From Granulicella sp. S156 (GTDB lineage: Bacteria; Acidobacteriota; Terriglobia; Terriglobales; Acidobacteriaceae), in assembly GCF_009766105.1 (NCBI RefSeq), contig NZ_LMUH01000026.1, positions 422,721 to 486,720 on the forward strand: a stretch of DNA of 64,000 nt, given 5' to 3'. Shown piece by piece: positions 62,742-64,000 of the stretch. The notes beneath the pieces are model-generated. The model was not told the origin of the DNA. It saw only the letters and a list, made by a program, of their open reading frames with translations, and did no database searches. The translations under genes were made by a program, and so were the position numbers. Positions within the stretch are counted from its first letter, which is position 1. Each line of letters opens with the position of its first letter.

Positions 62742-64000
62742 ATGAGTGTTTTATGGACGAGACGGGCTGCGATCAAGACAATTGGCGCGGCATCGATGGG
62801 GCTAAGCTTTAGCGCTGCAACGCCAGCATGGGCTTCTGCAAATATGCAGGATACAGAAGCCAACTCGGGCCGCCCGAAGCCAGGGGCTCGCAAGTTCAAA
62901 AGTGTGGCTGTCGAAGACCTGATCGTAGAGATTAGCCGGAAGATTGCGGATCCGAAACTGGCGTTGCTATTTGCCAACTGCTTCCCGAATACCCTTGACA
63001 CCACGGTGGAACCGGGGAGCTTCGAGGGCAAGCCGGATACCGCAGTCGTCACTGGTGACATTGCTGCGATGTGGCTGCGTGATTCTTCCGCGCAGGTGTG
63101 GCCCTATCTGCCATTGGCGAAGAAGGACTCTGCGCTAAGGCAGTTGTTGGAAGGAGTGATTCGGCGGCAGGCACGCTGCCTCCTGATCGATCCCTATGCG
63201 AATGCCTTCATGGCCGATCTCAGTGCACCTCCATTGAGCTGGAGCACGAAGGATCTGACAGATCTGAAACCCGGCGTTGGCGAACGCAAATACGAACTGG
63301 ACTCACTCTGCTATCCCATACGGCTGGCACATGGCTATTGGAAGCAGACGGGCGATACTGCTCCCTTCGACGCGCGCTGGAAGCAGGCAATGACCCTTGT
63401 GGTGCAGACGATGCGTGTGCAGCAGCGCAAGCATGGTGATGGGCCGTATCACTTCCAGCGCACCTCAGATAGATCGACGGAGACCCTGCCTGCGGAGGGT
63501 TATGGGAATCCGGTCAATCCCGTGGGCCTGATTGCGTCGGGCTTCCGTCCGTCGGACGATGCCTGTATCTTCCCCTTCCTGGTGCCGTCGAATCTATTTG
63601 CTGTGACCTCTCTGCGTCAGCTTGCGGAGATGGCGAAGACGATCCTGCATGACGACGCGCTGGCGAACGACGCCCACAGTCTTGCGAATGAAGTGGAATC
63701 GGCGCTGCAACAGTATGCGATTGCCAAGACATCGACTGGAACCATCTGGGCTTATGAAGTGGATGGTTTCGGAAGCCAGTTGCTGATGGACGACGCGAAT
63801 GTTCCCAGCCTCCTTGGATTGCCGTACCTGGAAAGTTCGCCGGATGCGGCGCTGTATGCCCGCACGCGCGATTTTGTCTGGAGCAACCGCAATCCATGGT
63901 TCTTCCGTGGCAGCGCAGGGGAGGGCATCGGCGGCCCACACGAGGGGAAGGACATGATCTGGCCCATGTCGCAGACCGTCTATGCGCTGACGAGTAACTC
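62742..64000 (+). CDS. GH125 exo-alpha-1,6-mannosidase, Tat-exported, 3' end outside window
   Basis: The frame from ATG 62742 stays open to the window end, giving 419 visible residues; the family is usually 430-490 long, so most of the enzyme is present. The N-terminus WTRRAAIKTIGAASMGLSFS is a Tat signal. The alpha/alpha-barrel shows GDIAAMWLRDSSAQVWPYLP, DPYANAFM, KYELDSLCYPIRLAHGYW, the acid region around GFRPSDDACIFPFLVPSN and SAGEGIGGPHEGKDMIWPMS with the probable catalytic base Glu. GH125 enzymes are metal-independent inverting exo-alpha-1,6-mannosidases acting on N-glycan or yeast mannan cores. This complements the GH92 and GH2 mannosidases at the other end of the window. Confidence 0.92.
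   Translation, partial: MSVLWTRRAAIKTIGAASMGLSFSAATPAWASANMQDTEANSGRPKPGARKFKSVAVEDLIVEISRKIADPKLALLFANCFPNTLDTTVEPGSFEGKPDTAVVTGDIAAMWLRDSSAQVWPYLPLAKKDSALRQLLEGVIRRQARCLLIDPYANAFMADLSAPPLSWSTKDLTDLKPGVGERKYELDSLCYPIRLAHGYWKQTGDTAPFDARWKQAMTLVVQTMRVQQRKHGDGPYHFQRTSDRSTETLPAEGYGNPVNPVGLIASGFRPSDDACIFPFLVPSNLFAVTSLRQLAEMAKTILHDDALANDAHSLANEVESALQQYAIAKTSTGTIWAYEVDGFGSQLLMDDANVPSLLGLPYLESSPDAALYARTRDFVWSNRNPWFFRGSAGEGIGGPHEGKDMIWPMSQTVYALTSN

Overview
The window looks like a carbohydrate- and amino-compound-scavenging region from an Acidobacteriota genome, probably class Terriglobia, family Acidobacteriaceae (Edaphobacter, Granulicella or Terriglobus type). This is inferred from moderately high GC, two giant Oar-like TonB-dependent proteins with an N-terminal carboxypeptidase-regulatory domain and no SusD partner, an S53 protease and a VCBS-repeat protein with Ig-like repeats and an unusual membrane-hairpin tail, a Reg_prop sensor kinase, and heavy use of Tat signal peptides. 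I saw no rRNA, tRNA, transposase, integrase or CRISPR array.

Layout. (1) 1-15.1 kb is a glycan-degradation block: GH106 rhamnosidase-like (5' end outside the window), GH92, SGNH esterase, GH31, GH2 beta-mannosidase and an alpha/beta hydrolase, then on the minus strand a second GH92 whose signal peptide is broken by an in-frame TGA. (2) 15.2-17.1 kb (minus) is a LytS/LytTR two-component pair with three contiguous 23-bp repeats at the kinase start. (3) 17.5-25.5 kb holds two very large secreted proteins, an S53 peptidase and a VCBS/FG-GAP propeller. Both end in the same odd C-terminal arrangement, and a strong terminator follows. (4) 25.9-29.6 kb holds an unrecognised secreted protein, a Gfo/Idh/MocA oxidoreductase and an MFS permease. 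(5) 29.6-33.4 kb is a Reg_prop sensor kinase with a NarL-type regulator. (6) 33.6-43.0 kb is an Oar-like outer-membrane protein followed by five genes that all carry export signals: RraA-like aldolase, SelA-like PLP enzyme, RidA, a second SelA-like PLP enzyme with an extra C-terminal domain, and an amidohydrolase. (7) 43.1-49.2 kb holds GH95 fucosidase, HAD phosphatase and PhyH oxygenase (minus), then an AraC regulator and a second Gfo/Idh/MocA protein (plus). (8) 49.3-55.3 kb is a D-amino-acid cluster: DSD1/D-threonine-aldolase-like enzyme, D-aminoacylase, RidA, GntP permease and a Tat-exported lactonase, followed by an MFS permease. (9) 57-64 kb holds a second Oar-like protein, a GntR/FCD repressor, a DapA-family aldolase/lyase and a GH125 alpha-mannosidase cut by the window end.

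How the genes may fit together. GH92, GH125 and GH2 beta-mannosidase, with fucosidase, rhamnosidase and GH31, suggest removal of mannose-rich glycans such as fungal mannoprotein or N-glycans. The intact GH92 has Gln where the family has its catalytic-acid Glu, which may point to mannosyl-phosphate linkages. Region 6 looks like a periplasmic deamination/aldol pathway for an amino acid or amino sugar derivative. Region 8 is its cytoplasmic D-amino-acid counterpart. In region 9 the octamer TGTCGACA lies upstream of both the Oar-like gene and the dapA-like gene, suggesting one GntR regulon.
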